DNA of 27,909 nt from Nitrososphaeraceae archaeon (GCA_025922715.1 JAICHH010000006.1:1-27909); one strand, 5' to 3'; counted from the first letter of the stretch, positions 1 to 7,987 are shown. The notes: a model not told the origin generated them from the sequence alone. Numbers and translations: made by a program.

Positions 1-137
1 ATAATACTAAAAGAAAGATATTATAAAAGAAAATTTGAATAGCACTATGCCTCGTATCTTATGCGTAGTAGGCTATGGCTGCTAATCTGGACCAAAAAAA
101 TTATTAATTAAAAATAATATTGTAGGTGTGAAAGAAA

Positions 138-377
138 TTAATCCCTTTTGTATTGTTTTGCTTCTTTTTCTGTAATTCCAAACCATACAAATTGTCCATC
201 AATATGTATTATAGAAGATTTTGGAATATAGAATCTATCTTTATCAATAACACCTTTTTCTGTAATCACATATTCATCTGAAACTTCTTTAACTTCACCT
301 AGATCGGCATCTCCTGTTCCTCTTGCTTCTTTTTTTAATACATCTTGTGGTTTGTAGATAGTAGAATCACTTGTCAT
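138..377 (-). CDS. small PRC-barrel-like protein
   Basis: This 79-residue protein has an acidic, beta-rich core with the pattern DLGEVKEVSDEYVITEKG followed by DRFYIPKSSI and a short hydrophobic strand near residues 57-67. That resembles the PRC-barrel/DUF2171 class of small beta-barrel proteins, whose members bind partner proteins or RNA; the exact role is unknown. It starts with ATG. The reverse strand has an ATATATAG-like TATA box near 405-412, roughly 30 bases upstream, so the mRNA is probably leaderless or nearly so. It has no co-directional partner, and the 530 bases upstream contain no intact gene. The family assignment rests on pattern recognition only. Confidence 0.65.
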   Translation of the reverse strand: MTSDSTIYKPQDVLKKEARGTGDADLGEVKEVSDEYVITEKGVIDKDRFYIPKSSIIHIDGQFVWFGITEKEAKQYKRD

Positions 378-488
378 AATGACTAGATATAATAGAGTTA
401 ATATTCTATATATTAATTGGAGATAATTTAATTGTCATAACCCTCCAAGGAATATTCATAACAATAGAAGGCTATGACGATTAGGACT

Positions 489-512
489 CAATCTTATACT
501 CCTATAAGATTG
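489..512. repeat. perfect 10-bp inverted repeat with 4-nt loop
   Basis: CAATCTTATA is followed by CTCC and then its exact reverse complement TATAAGATTG. The stem is AT-rich. There is no adjoining T-tract that would make it a typical terminator, and it lies far from any intact start codon. It could be a protein-binding palindrome or part of an undescribed transcript. Confidence 0.6.
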
Positions 513-859
513 TAAATCAATCGATATTATGATATTTAATAATTTGATATAATTATTTGCTAAGATTTTACTAATTGTAATCATAGCCTGAACTCAATCT
601 AGGTTTATAGATACATTCAGACTATGACTTTCTTTGACTTGGTTTGCCATTTTTTTGGTTAGAAGTATGATCAAATAGTGATAAATGTATTTATTACTTC
701 TTGAAATTCTCATTCTATATTTTGAAATAATTACAATAAATTGTTTCATCATATAATTTGTTCCTTGGATCAGGGTTCATTTATATCGCTAGAGTAATAG
801 ATTATTATCAAGATATTGGAATAATGTTAATAAAGATCTGAAACAATCATGCGCCGGCA

Positions 860-867
860 TTTAAATA
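860..867 (+). promoter_or_regulatory. TATA box for the decayed winged-helix gene
   Basis: TTTAAATA matches the archaeal TATA consensus. It lies 43 bases upstream of the ATG at 911, so initiation about 25 bases downstream would leave a short leader. It is one of the few GC-contrasted spots here (GCGCCGG just upstream) and suggests that the broken downstream gene was once expressed, and may still be transcribed. Confidence 0.5.
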
Positions 868-910
868 CATCGGTAACTTATATGTAGTTAGGTGTATGTA
901 TGTTATGATA

Positions 911-1187
911 ATGACGGGTAAGTTGAACAAGTACGTTAGAAAGGAATTCCTACAATCCTAGTAGGAACAATGGTTTAGGTTTAGCAAGGTATATTTTAAG
1001 AGAATTAAATAATAATAGAATTCTCGATATTAATCTTGGTTCAAAACAATTTGATAATAATAATAAATTTGTACACTCCATACAAGAATTTCTAAAAGAC
1101 ATGGAATGGTTATCAGTAGATAAATATGGAGAATATAAGATTACAGAAGCAGGACGTAAAAATTCTTTAGATAATTTAAAATTTTAA
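911..1187 (+). pseudogene. frameshifted winged-helix-like protein remnant
   Basis: An ATG at 911 opens a short basic frame (MTGKLNKYVRKEFLQS) that ends at TAG 959-961. A protein-like frame then continues in another register, from about 966 to the TAA at 1185-1187. It includes GLGLARYILRELNNN, then FVHSIQEFLKDMEWLSVDK and GEYKITEAGRK. The latter ending resembles the last helix and wing of archaeal winged-helix DNA-binding proteins, where YKITEAGR-type ends are common. The second frame has no ATG, GTG or TTG that would give a sensible start, so one gene broken by an indel is the simplest reading. The TATA box at 860-867 supports a former promoter. The family call is inferred. Confidence 0.5.
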
Positions 1188-1202
1188 TAAAAAGAATCTG
1201 TT

Positions 1203-1394
1203 TTATAAAATTATATAATCTAATTCTATTTTCAAATATTCGGTATATTTCAAAAAGTTGTAACTGTATTTTTCTTTAGTTTCTGGACTTTTTATTGAGT
1301 TTATAAAATTACTAAAAGCAATTTTTGAAGAAGTTGAACTGATTAATTCTTGTTGGTTGTTAATGCTGCTATATCTCAAATTTAATAAGTTTTC
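1203..1394 (-). pseudogene. N-terminal remnant of a tyrosine recombinase (integrase)
   Basis: The reverse strand is open for about 63 codons between stops at 1395-1397 and 1203-1205. Its core reads FSNFINSIKSPETKEKYSYN followed by FLKYTEYLKI. This matches the core-binding (SAM-like) N-terminal domain of archaeal and thaumarchaeal tyrosine recombinases, in which 'F..FI.SI.SP.T...Y...L..Y..Y' is typical. No catalytic domain (R..HxxR..Y) follows, so it is at best a stub. It lies just downstream of, and on the same strand as, the methyltransferase. Only TTG is available as a start. A short real protein is possible but less likely than decay of an integrated element. Confidence 0.5.
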
Positions 1395-1426
1395 TTAGGA
1401 TTTAACATATTTAACTCATTATATAC

Positions 1427-2275
1427 TTAATGAAAATGTACTTTCCATAAATGTTTTTCTGTAGAAAGTAAAGATGACAATTTCTCATAATAACCAAAGC
1501 CACATTCATCTAAAACAACTTCAAAATCAAATTTTTCTCTGGAAAATAAATGATCATTTTCTTCTTTTTGAATTTGCGATTTTAAAGCAGTAGTGATCTT
1601 ATTGGATATACTATTAATAGAATAGACATACCAGAAATTATTAGCTGTTCGTAATCTCGATAAATGCTGCCTTAAATTTGCTTTATTTGTTAATGAACCA
1701 GTATAGTAATTGTTCATCAGTTCAATATTTATGTCGATCCACGATGGAGTTCTCCAAGAAGCAATTTTTTGGAAACCAAATTCTTCATACTCACAACCTC
1801 CGTTTATACCACATTGACCTCCAGAGTCAAATGTTGTTATTATACAATTTGCTAGTTTAGCAACATATTTACGAAAATCAACACCAGGTTGCATCCATCC
1901 AACAAAGGCTAAATCAAATGTGTATTTATTTGTGAACAATTCAATGGGAATTGAATATATGTAATCTGGTTTAGTATTTTTTAATAAATAAAAAGGCAAT
2001 AGATTTTGTTCTATACCTATAGATTGTGGTAGATATTTTCTTATTCTTCGTAGGAAATCTCCATTACCACATCCAATATCGATATATTCTGCATTCTCAG
2101 AAAGAGCTTTGGCAATTGATATTACACGTAGAACATCTATTTTTCTATAACAAAAATAGGTTCCAGAAAATAATGGGAATATAAATCGTTCATGATGACA
2201 AGAAGATGGTTTTTGTAGTTGATATTGTTTGTAAAATTTATATGCTTTAAGAATTTCATCAAATGAAAAAGACAT
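1427..2275 (-). CDS. class I SAM-dependent methyltransferase-like protein
   Basis: The 282-residue protein contains a Rossmann motif I at residues 64-75 (YIDIGCGNGDFL), followed by an acidic ribose-binding position in IGIEQN (E89) and a motif-IV-like strand DLAFVGWMQPG near 121-131. These are features of class I methyltransferases. The N-terminal ~55 residues carry several aromatic and Cys/His residues (SSCHHER, FCYRK) with no obvious role. The C-terminal third is divergent, so the substrate cannot be named. The gene stands alone between decayed sequence and a divergent small gene, which makes it plausible cargo or a lineage-specific gene. The ATG start has a long AT-rich upstream region. Confidence 0.7.
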   Translation of the reverse strand: MSFSFDEILKAYKFYKQYQLQKPSSCHHERFIFPLFSGTYFCYRKIDVLRVISIAKALSENAEYIDIGCGNGDFLRRIRKYLPQSIGIEQNLLPFYLLKNTKPDYIYSIPIELFTNKYTFDLAFVGWMQPGVDFRKYVAKLANCIITTFDSGGQCGINGGCEYEEFGFQKIASWRTPSWIDINIELMNNYYTGSLTNKANLRQHLSRLRTANNFWYVYSINSISNKITTALKSQIQKEENDHLFSREKFDFEVVLDECGFGYYEKLSSLLSTEKHLWKVHFH

Positions 2276-2428
2276 AGATTAACAAAATAATAATGAGAAT
2301 ATATTTATAATTAATTTGGATTATTGTTAAAAATTAGTTAAAGATCCCTTTATCGATTAGAAAAAACTTTATTATAACAGTATTAAAAATCCCAAAAAAC
2401 TTATTAATCTATATCATTAACTGTTACT

Positions 2429-2653
2429 GTGGGTAGAAGTTTTAATGACTGGTGGAATACAGTTCCAGCAGATTTAAAAGAAAAAGCACGTAGAGGAGAC
2501 GAAAATAATAAACCATTATTGAACCAAGTTAATTATGTTCTTCTTCATTTGCATTTAGCAGGAAAACATGATGCAAAGCCATCACATGATGAACTAAAAG
2601 ATTGGCTCCATAGCGGACAAGTAGACGTATTGAGAATGGCGGCTAAAAAATAA
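2429..2653 (+). CDS. conserved small protein, function unknown
   Basis: The 74-residue protein starts at GTG. It has a Trp-rich N-terminus (SFNDWWNTVPADLKEKARRG) and a predicted all-helical fold, with LLNQVNYVLLHLHLAGKHD and PSHDELKDWLHSGQ as later helices. Charged, well-distributed residues and clear codon structure indicate a real gene. It resembles short hypothetical proteins of Thaumarchaeota. It is followed by T-tracts that probably terminate transcription before the ferredoxin gene, so it is monocistronic. No function can be assigned. Confidence 0.7.
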   Translation: MGRSFNDWWNTVPADLKEKARRGDENNKPLLNQVNYVLLHLHLAGKHDAKPSHDELKDWLHSGQVDVLRMAAKK

Positions 2654-2674
2654 ATTAAAATTATACTTTTAACC

Positions 2675-2697
2675 TTTTTTATTACATAAAATTTTTT
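2675..2697 (+). terminator. T-tract terminator pair
   Basis: Two runs of six T (2675-2680 and 2692-2697) lie 22-44 bases after the stop codon of the 74-residue protein. Poly-T tracts without a required hairpin are the usual archaeal intrinsic terminators. Confidence 0.5.
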
Positions 2698-2768
2698 ATA
2701 TTAATATTACTCGGCATCATTTAACCTTAACATATAGATTATAACGCTGTTTTGGTATCGACATAGGG

Positions 2769-2776
2769 TTTAAATA
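2769..2776 (+). promoter_or_regulatory. TATA box of the ferredoxin gene
   Basis: TTTAAATA is a strong archaeal TATA match. It sits 43 bases before the ferredoxin ATG, predicting a start site near 2795 and a leader of about 17 bases. Confidence 0.55.
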
Positions 2777-2811
2777 GTTTCGCCAACATCGGACCATTAG
2801 TGAAATATTGA

Positions 2812-3105
2812 ATGACAATTGCAATACTTCCAGATGTTGATGAACAAAGATGTATTGGATGTGCACTTTGTGTAGAAATTTGTACTGCTCTTGGTCCAGA
2901 CGTTCTCAGAGTAAAACCTGTAGAAGGTTGGAAAAGAGGTAAAGCCTTTGTATTTTATCCAGAAAGATGCATTTCTGATGGTGCTTGCGTAGGAGTTTGT
3001 CCAACACATGCAATATTCTGGATGAGACCAATGGAATACACACCAGGACAACCAGTCCCATTACACAAAAACGGTGTATTTGACAAGGGCTGGGAAGAAG
3101 GTTAA
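2812..3105 (+). CDS. dicluster ferredoxin with one Asp-containing cluster motif
   Basis: The 97-residue soluble electron carrier has two iron-sulfur motifs. The first is C14-x2-C17-x2-C20-x3-C24, a normal [4Fe-4S] pattern. The second is C53-x2-D56-x2-C59-x3-C63-P, where Asp replaces the second Cys. In characterised archaeal ferredoxins (Sulfolobus, Pyrococcus) a CxxDxxC motif marks a [3Fe-4S] cluster or an Asp-ligated, interconvertible [4Fe-4S] cluster. The C-terminal 30 residues (MRPMEYTPGQ...) are an extension. The gene has its own TATA box and a T-rich terminator, so it appears monocistronic. Partners are probably oxidoreductases encoded elsewhere. The ferredoxin assignment is secure; the cluster type is inferred. 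Confidence 0.9.
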   Translation: MTIAILPDVDEQRCIGCALCVEICTALGPDVLRVKPVEGWKRGKAFVFYPERCISDGACVGVCPTHAIFWMRPMEYTPGQPVPLHKNGVFDKGWEEG

Positions 3106-3146
3106 AAAACACAATACACTACAATTAAATAGAAAATTTCAACTCA

Positions 3147-3175
3147 TTTTTTATATTTTTGTTGTAGACTTTTTT
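3147..3175 (+). terminator. T-rich terminator after ferredoxin
   Basis: Three T-runs of five or six bases occur within 30 bases, about 40 bases past the ferredoxin stop. This is consistent with archaeal poly-T termination. Confidence 0.45.
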
Positions 3176-3228
3176 ATCTATTTGTATTTAGATTAGGTTA
3201 AGTTAGATTTTATATTTTATTATATAGA

Positions 3229-3792
3229 ATGATAAGAATAGGAATTACAGGTAATCCTGGTGTTGGTAAACATACAATAACTGATTTGCTTTCTAAAAAA
3301 ATAAAAAATAGTAAAATAATTGATATAAACAAAATAATTATATCAAATCAAGCTTTCAATTATAGACCATTCGAAGTTGATTTAAAAAAAACTAGATTAT
3401 TCTTATTAAAAGAATTAATTAATGATAATGTAATAGTAGTTGGACATCTTTTACCATACGTAATAAAAAGAAATGAATTAGATTTTATAGCTATACTAAG
3501 AAAATCTCCATATTCTTTGATAGATGTATATGAGAAAAGAAAATATTCCAATAAAAAATTACAAGAAAATATACTCTGTGAAATTTTAGGGATATGTTTT
3601 TATGATACTTTAAAGGTATTTGGTAAACTGAAAATTTCAGAAATAGATACAACTTGTAATGATCCGGAAGAATCGGTGAAGAAAATTATTTATCATTATG
3701 ATCACAAGTCAAAGAGACAAATAGGTTTAGTTGATTGGTTAGATGTAATATATAAAAATGGAGATAATCGAAAATTTTTATCTATTAACTAA
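3229..3792 (+). CDS. AK6/Fap7-type adenylate kinase family NTPase
   Basis: The 187-residue protein has an N-terminal P-loop at residues 7-15 (GNPGVGKHT), a variant of the GTPGTGKT loop of this family. The later motif 'LDFIAILRKSP..L...Y..RKYS..KLQENILCEILG' matches the LID/NMP region of the archaeal adenylate-kinase family (COG1936, related to eukaryotic AK6/Fap7). The length fits the roughly 180 residues usual for the family. Homologues act in adenylate metabolism and small-subunit ribosome maturation. A TATA-like, AT-rich sequence abuts the ATG. The gene is co-directional with the Lsm and tgtA genes but separated by 85 bases. Confidence 0.8.
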   Translation: MIRIGITGNPGVGKHTITDLLSKKIKNSKIIDINKIIISNQAFNYRPFEVDLKKTRLFLLKELINDNVIVVGHLLPYVIKRNELDFIAILRKSPYSLIDVYEKRKYSNKKLQENILCEILGICFYDTLKVFGKLKISEIDTTCNDPEESVKKIIYHYDHKSKRQIGLVDWLDVIYKNGDNRKFLSIN

Positions 3793-3877
3793 ATAAGAAT
3801 GTTAAATTAGAATATCGAAAAAAACGGTAGATATTGAAATTATATATAGCTTCTATTATAACCACAATAGAATTAGC

Positions 3878-4288
3878 TTGTCTGTAGCATTTAGAAAATT
3901 TGGAGAGGAATCAATTCAATTTTTAGGAAAGAAGGTATCTATAGAAACATCAGATAAAAAAACATATAGTGGAACATTAATTGGAATAAATGAAAGATTA
4001 GATATAATATTAGAAGATTTAGACACTAGTGGAATAATAAAAATAATCATAAATGGTTCATTTATAAAGGAAATTCGACTAATGGAAAAACCATTTGATT
4101 TAAAAGCTCTTGCAGAGAGATTTTCAAGGGTTTTTCCAGGTTTGGTAAAAGTTAGAGAAGATGTTGGAGCTATTGTAGTTATGGATAAAATCAAAGTTAC
4201 GCAGAATGGCATTGAAGAAGGTACAGGACTTGCAGCCGATAGAATAAAAGCAATTTATGATGAATTTATTAGGGAGACAAAGAAATAA
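3878..4288 (+). CDS. Lsm/Sm-like archaeal protein with C-terminal domain (SmAP3-like)
   Basis: Residues 10-70 form an Sm fold. Sm1 is seen in FLGKKVSIETSDKKTYSGTL and IGINERLDIILEDLD, and an Sm2-like strand in IKIIINGSFIKEIRL. Residues 75-136 form a second domain (FDLKALAERFSRVFPGLVKV...), as in the longer archaeal SmAP3 type rather than the roughly 75-residue SmAP1/2. The role is probably RNA binding. The start is TTG at 3878; no better in-frame start gives a complete Sm1 strand. It ends 2 bases before tgtA, so the two are almost certainly co-transcribed, linking this protein to tRNA modification. Confidence 0.75.
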   Translation: MSVAFRKFGEESIQFLGKKVSIETSDKKTYSGTLIGINERLDIILEDLDTSGIIKIIINGSFIKEIRLMEKPFDLKALAERFSRVFPGLVKVREDVGAIVVMDKIKVTQNGIEEGTGLAADRIKAIYDEFIRETKK

Positions 4289-4290
4289 CA

Positions 4291-5889
4291 TTGTCGTTTG
4301 AGGTCCGATATAGTGACCTAGGCGGACGAATAGGAAAATTAAATACAGCACATGGAATCATAGATACGCCCGCATTTATTCCAGTTGTTCATCCCATAAA
4401 TCAAATAGTAGATGTAAAATTGCTCAAAAAAATGGGATTTGGAGCAATTATTACTAATGCATATATCACTCTAAAACATTATGGAGATAACGCTCGGAAG
4501 AAAGGAATTCATAGAATAATTGATTTTGATGGTATTGTGATGACAGATTCTGGAGGTTATCAAGTGCTAGAATATGGAAATATTGATATAGGACCTATTG
4601 AAATGGCAAAATTTGAAATAGACATAAAAACTGACATAGCGGTTCCTTTAGATAAACCAACAGGTTTCGGACTTGAATATAGTAAAGCAATTAAATATGT
4701 TAATCAAACAATCAGTAATGTTAAAGAAACTGTTGAAGTAATTAAAAATAATAGTTGTAATACCAATGAAATAAATACAATATGGGCAGCGCCTGTTCAA
4801 GGTGCAGAACACTTAGATTTAGTAGAACAGTCAGCAAAACTCTTTGATAATATGAATTTTAAATTAATGGCCTTAGGAAGCCCAGTTGAGTTGATGGAAG
4901 CCTATGAATTTGCTAAACTTTCTGAAATAATTTGTACTTTAAAAAAAACGATCCCGTCTAAACCTATTCATCTTTTTGGAGCTGGGCATCCATTAACCAT
5001 TCCATTAGCTGTTGCATTAGGTTGTGATATGTTTGATTCTGCATCATATATTTTATATGCTAAAGATAATAGATATATGCATTCAAACGGAACTACAAGA
5101 TTAGAAGAAATTACATATTTCCCTTGCTCTTGCTCGATTTGTAATTCTTATACTCCACATGAGTTATTAGAAACCACTGAAATTGAACGAATTATTCAAT
5201 TATCCTTACATAATTTATATGTCTTAAAAAAAGAAGTAAATTCGGTAAAGCAATCAATACTGGATGGAAGGCTCTGGGAGTATATAATGAGCAAAGCTCA
5301 CAATCATCCAAAATTAATGGATGCTGTTAGGTTATTTAAAAACTTTGATTATCTGGAAGATGGTACACCAATCTATAAAAATAAAGCCATTTATTTTAAT
5401 GAACCATATGATCAATATAGACCAGAAGCAAAAAGATTCAGAAAAATGGTAACAAAATATATTATTAACAATAAAAATAAACTAATTTTATATCCTGAAA
5501 CAAAAATACATCCATTTTATTCCTCAAAAAATTTCATTAAAATTAAAGAACTATTCTCTGATGGGGAAGTTTTTTCATATAATCCATTTTTAGGAGTTAT
5601 TCCTGCTGAGATATCAGATATATTTCCAGCATCACACAATATCATATCGATAGAAAATGATTCTCAAAGTTTTGCAGCAAATTATTCGACATTCGTTGAT
5701 GCAATGAAGTTTTTTTTAAAAGTTAACCAGGGTAAAAATATAATAATTATAGCAAATGAATTTATGAAACAAATTATCCATTATTTTTTTTATAGTCAAG
5801 AAAATATCATTAAAATTTTTAACTCAAATATTAAAATCGTAGATTACAAAGAAAATATCCTATTTGATGAAATATCTGAGATACAATAA
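4291..5889 (+). CDS. tgtA: archaeal tRNA-guanine transglycosylase (archaeosine pathway)
   Basis: The protein exchanges guanine 15 of tRNA for the preQ0 base, the first tRNA-level step to archaeosine. Residues 1-340 are the catalytic TIM barrel, with MTDSGGYQ (D86), APVQGA, and FDSASY holding D249 at the nucleophile position. The zinc ligands are C279, C281, C284 and H307, matching the Pyrococcus enzyme pattern. At 532 residues it is shorter than the roughly 580 of Pyrococcus ArcTGT, and I see no C-terminal PUA domain. Residues 375-480 instead resemble the ArcS-type DUF5591 region (NPFLGVIPAEISDIFPASHN), but the PCS..KPY motif is altered to PETKIHPFY. The start is TTG, 2 bases after the Lsm gene. 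It converges with leuD, leaving only a 6-base gap. Confidence 0.9.
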   Translation: MSFEVRYSDLGGRIGKLNTAHGIIDTPAFIPVVHPINQIVDVKLLKKMGFGAIITNAYITLKHYGDNARKKGIHRIIDFDGIVMTDSGGYQVLEYGNIDIGPIEMAKFEIDIKTDIAVPLDKPTGFGLEYSKAIKYVNQTISNVKETVEVIKNNSCNTNEINTIWAAPVQGAEHLDLVEQSAKLFDNMNFKLMALGSPVELMEAYEFAKLSEIICTLKKTIPSKPIHLFGAGHPLTIPLAVALGCDMFDSASYILYAKDNRYMHSNGTTRLEEITYFPCSCSICNSYTPHELLETTEIERIIQLSLHNLYVLKKEVNSVKQSILDGRLWEYIMSKAHNHPKLMDAVRLFKNFDYLEDGTPIYKNKAIYFNEPYDQYRPEAKRFRKMVTKYIINNKNKLILYPETKIHPFYSSKNFIKIKELFSDGEVFSYNPFLGVIPAEISDIFPASHNIISIENDSQSFAANYSTFVDAMKFFLKVNQGKNIIIIANEFMKQIIHYFFYSQENIIKIFNSNIKIVDYKENILFDEISEIQ

Positions 5890-5895
5890 GATCTT

Positions 5896-6516
5896 TTAAA
5901 TAAATTTACTCTTTTGTAGCACATTTATACTAAAATCTGTATGTACTTTATTTTCATAATCTGAAATATGTGGTTCTAGTTGCAATGTCATTCCAATTTC
6001 ATCTAAACCTTCTAATAACATCTTTTTCTTAGATGGGTCTATTTGAAATTTTAATTGTCTTGAAATTGGTTTTAATTCTATCTGCTGTTTATTTAAATCT
6101 ACTTTAATAATACAATCAGGATTATCAAAAAGATCTTCTATCTCTTTTTTTGGCAATATTATTGGTAATATACCATTTTTTATACAGTTACTATAGAAAA
6201 TATCAGCAAATGAAGGAGAAATAATAACTCTAAAACCATAATCCATTATTGCCCATACTGCATGTTCTCTAGAGCTTCCACTTCCAAAATTATCTAATGT
6301 AAGAAGAATAGAATATCCTGAATACATGGGATTGTTTAATACAAAGTCTTTTTTAGGTTCACCGTTCTTATTGTAACGCCAATCATAAAATAAGTATTTT
6401 CCAAATCCAATTTTTTGTGTCAATTTAAGAAATTGTTTTGGAATTATCTGATCTGTATCAACATTAACATATGGAAAAGGTGTTGCTTTACTTTCAAAAT
6501 TTCGAAATGGTTCCAT
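5896..6516 (-). CDS. leuD: 3-isopropylmalate dehydratase small subunit
   Basis: This is the small (swivel) subunit of isopropylmalate isomerase, which with LeuC converts 2- to 3-isopropylmalate in leucine synthesis. The hallmarks are VNVDTDQIIPKQFL near the N-terminus, DNFGSGSSREHAVWAI for substrate binding, and SFADIFYSNCIKNGILPI. The length of about 206 residues is typical of the bacterial-type LeuD. I chose the ATG at 6516 (MEPFRNFESK) rather than the ATG at 6573, because family homology starts there and the longer frame would overlap leuC. This leaves a 31-base gap after leuC, consistent with an operon. Confidence 0.93.
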   Translation of the reverse strand: MEPFRNFESKATPFPYVNVDTDQIIPKQFLKLTQKIGFGKYLFYDWRYNKNGEPKKDFVLNNPMYSGYSILLTLDNFGSGSSREHAVWAIMDYGFRVIISPSFADIFYSNCIKNGILPIILPKKEIEDLFDNPDCIIKVDLNKQQIELKPISRQLKFQIDPSKKKMLLEGLDEIGMTLQLEPHISDYENKVHTDFSINVLQKSKFI

Positions 6517-6547
6517 AATAATTAGATTTAGATGGTGTGTTGAATAT

Positions 6548-7987
6548 TTATATCCATTCTCGAACATCAACAAAATGTCCTTCTATCGCTGCTGCTGCCG
6601 CCATAACTGGACTTACCAAATGAGTTCTACCTCCAACTCCTTGCCTTCCTTCAAAGTTTCGATTTGATGTACTAGCACACCGTTCACCAGGGGAAAGAAT
6701 ATCCGGATTCATTCCCAAACACATACTGCATCCAGATTCTCTCCATTCAAATCCACTCTCTATAAAGATTTTATCTAATCCTAATTTTTCTGCTTTTAAC
6801 TTGACCGATTGAGATCCTGGTACAACCATAGCATGAACTTTTGGTGAAACTTTTCTTCCTTTTACAATAACAGATGCTTCAATAAGATCTTCTAATCTAG
6901 AATTTGTACATGAACCTATAAACACTCGATCAATATAGATATCAGTAATTGGAGTACCTGATTTTAAATTCATATATTCAAGTGCTCTAGTTGCAGCCTT
7001 TTTTTCATCTTCATTACCCATAGCGTATTCATCAGCATATGGAATTATGCCAGTCACATCAACAACCATTGAAGGATTTGTTCCCCAACTCACTTGTGGA
7101 GAAAGATTGGATATGTCTATTTCTACTTTTTTATCAAAAATAGAATTATTATCAGTTTTCAAATTCTCTTTCCAATATGTAACCATTTTTTCAAACTTTT
7201 CGCCCTTAGGGGAGTATTCTCGGTTACGTATATATTCAAAGGTTGTTTCATCAGGAGCAATTAATCCTGCTCTAGCTCCAGCTTCTATTGACATATTACA
7301 AATGGTCATCCTTTTTTCCATTGAAAATTTCTTTATAATGTCTCCACGGTACTCAACTACTGCTCCAATACCTCCGCCTACACCTATTTTACGAATGAGT
7401 GCTAATATAATATCTTTAGCTGATATTGCCAGTGAATTTTTTGGTAAACCAAAAAAATTTACTTCCATGGTTTTTGGTTTAGTTAGCCAAAGGCATTGAG
7501 TTGCAAGTACATGTTCTACTTCACTAGTACCAATTCCGAAAGCAAAGGCTCCAAAAGCTCCGTGCGTAGAAGTATGACTATCTCCACAAACTATAGTAGC
7601 ACCTGGAAGAGTTATTCCTAGTTCAGGACCTATAACATGGACAATACCTTGATTAGGACTATCCAAATCAAATAAACTTATACCAAATTCTTTACAATTT
7701 TCTACTAATGTATTAATCTGTATAGCAGAGATTTGATCAACTATTGGAAGACTTCTGTTTGTAGTAGGAACATTATGGTCCATAGTAGCAAAAGTCAAAT
7801 CCGGTCTTCTAACTTTTCTATTATTTGTTCTTAGACCATTAAATGCTTGTGGTGAAGTAACTTCATGGATCAAGTGCCGATCTATATAAAGTAAGTATGA
7901 ATCAGGATTTATCAATTCGTTAATACTTTTAGAATTAGGATATACTATATGATTATCCCAAATTTTTTCAAAGATAGTATGTGACAT
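6548..7987 (-). CDS. leuC: 3-isopropylmalate dehydratase large subunit
   Basis: This is the aconitase-family catalytic subunit of isopropylmalate isomerase. It shows RHLIHEVTSPQAF at the N-terminus, CGDSHTSTHGAFGAFAFGIGTSEVEHV, and the [4Fe-4S] ligands in IGSCTNSR and SGCSMCLG. The C-terminal NRNFEGRQG and THLVSP motifs are intact. The length of about 479 residues and motif set match the bacterial-type LeuC. The start at 7987 (MSHTIFEKIW) is preferred over 8023 because the extra 12 residues (MIIFYYYVIYNI) are hydrophobic and not family-like. It is divergent from the proteasome gene across about 100 bases of promoter DNA and followed by leuD. Confidence 0.95.
   Translation of the reverse strand: MSHTIFEKIWDNHIVYPNSKSINELINPDSYLLYIDRHLIHEVTSPQAFNGLRTNNRKVRRPDLTFATMDHNVPTTNRSLPIVDQISAIQINTLVENCKEFGISLFDLDSPNQGIVHVIGPELGITLPGATIVCGDSHTSTHGAFGAFAFGIGTSEVEHVLATQCLWLTKPKTMEVNFFGLPKNSLAISAKDIILALIRKIGVGGGIGAVVEYRGDIIKKFSMEKRMTICNMSIEAGARAGLIAPDETTFEYIRNREYSPKGEKFEKMVTYWKENLKTDNNSIFDKKVEIDISNLSPQVSWGTNPSMVVDVTGIIPYADEYAMGNEDEKKAATRALEYMNLKSGTPITDIYIDRVFIGSCTNSRLEDLIEASVIVKGRKVSPKVHAMVVPGSQSVKLKAEKLGLDKIFIESGFEWRESGCSMCLGMNPDILSPGERCASTSNRNFEGRQGVGGRTHLVSPVMAAAAAIEGHFVDVREWI

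Larger units (their letters stand above)
378..910. other. gene-free stretch with hairpin and recurring short motif
   Basis: No credible open frame is seen on either strand. The stretch holds the promoter side of the PRC-barrel-like gene, a perfect 10-bp hairpin at 489-512, a GGCTATGAC-type motif at 470-478, its partial inverse TCATAGCC at 581-588, a related GACTATGAC at 620-628, and a direct repeat ACTCAATCT at 486-494 and 592-600. Similar GGCTATGGC also occurs at 71-79. None of this matches an RNA family I recognise. Together with the broken genes downstream it suggests decayed accessory DNA. Confidence 0.5.

Noticed and set aside
470..591. C/D-box small RNA (ATGACGA ... CTGA)
   Set aside because: The C box has a mismatch, the spacing of over 100 bases is too long, and no C'/D' pair is seen.
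6517..6573. Longer LeuD N-terminus overlapping leuC
   Set aside because: The extra 19 residues are not family-like and the ATG at 6516 matches the conserved start.
7047..7499. 150-residue frame on the plus strand inside leuC
   Set aside because: It is antisense to a strongly conserved aconitase-family gene with all catalytic motifs; its own sequence has no domain logic.
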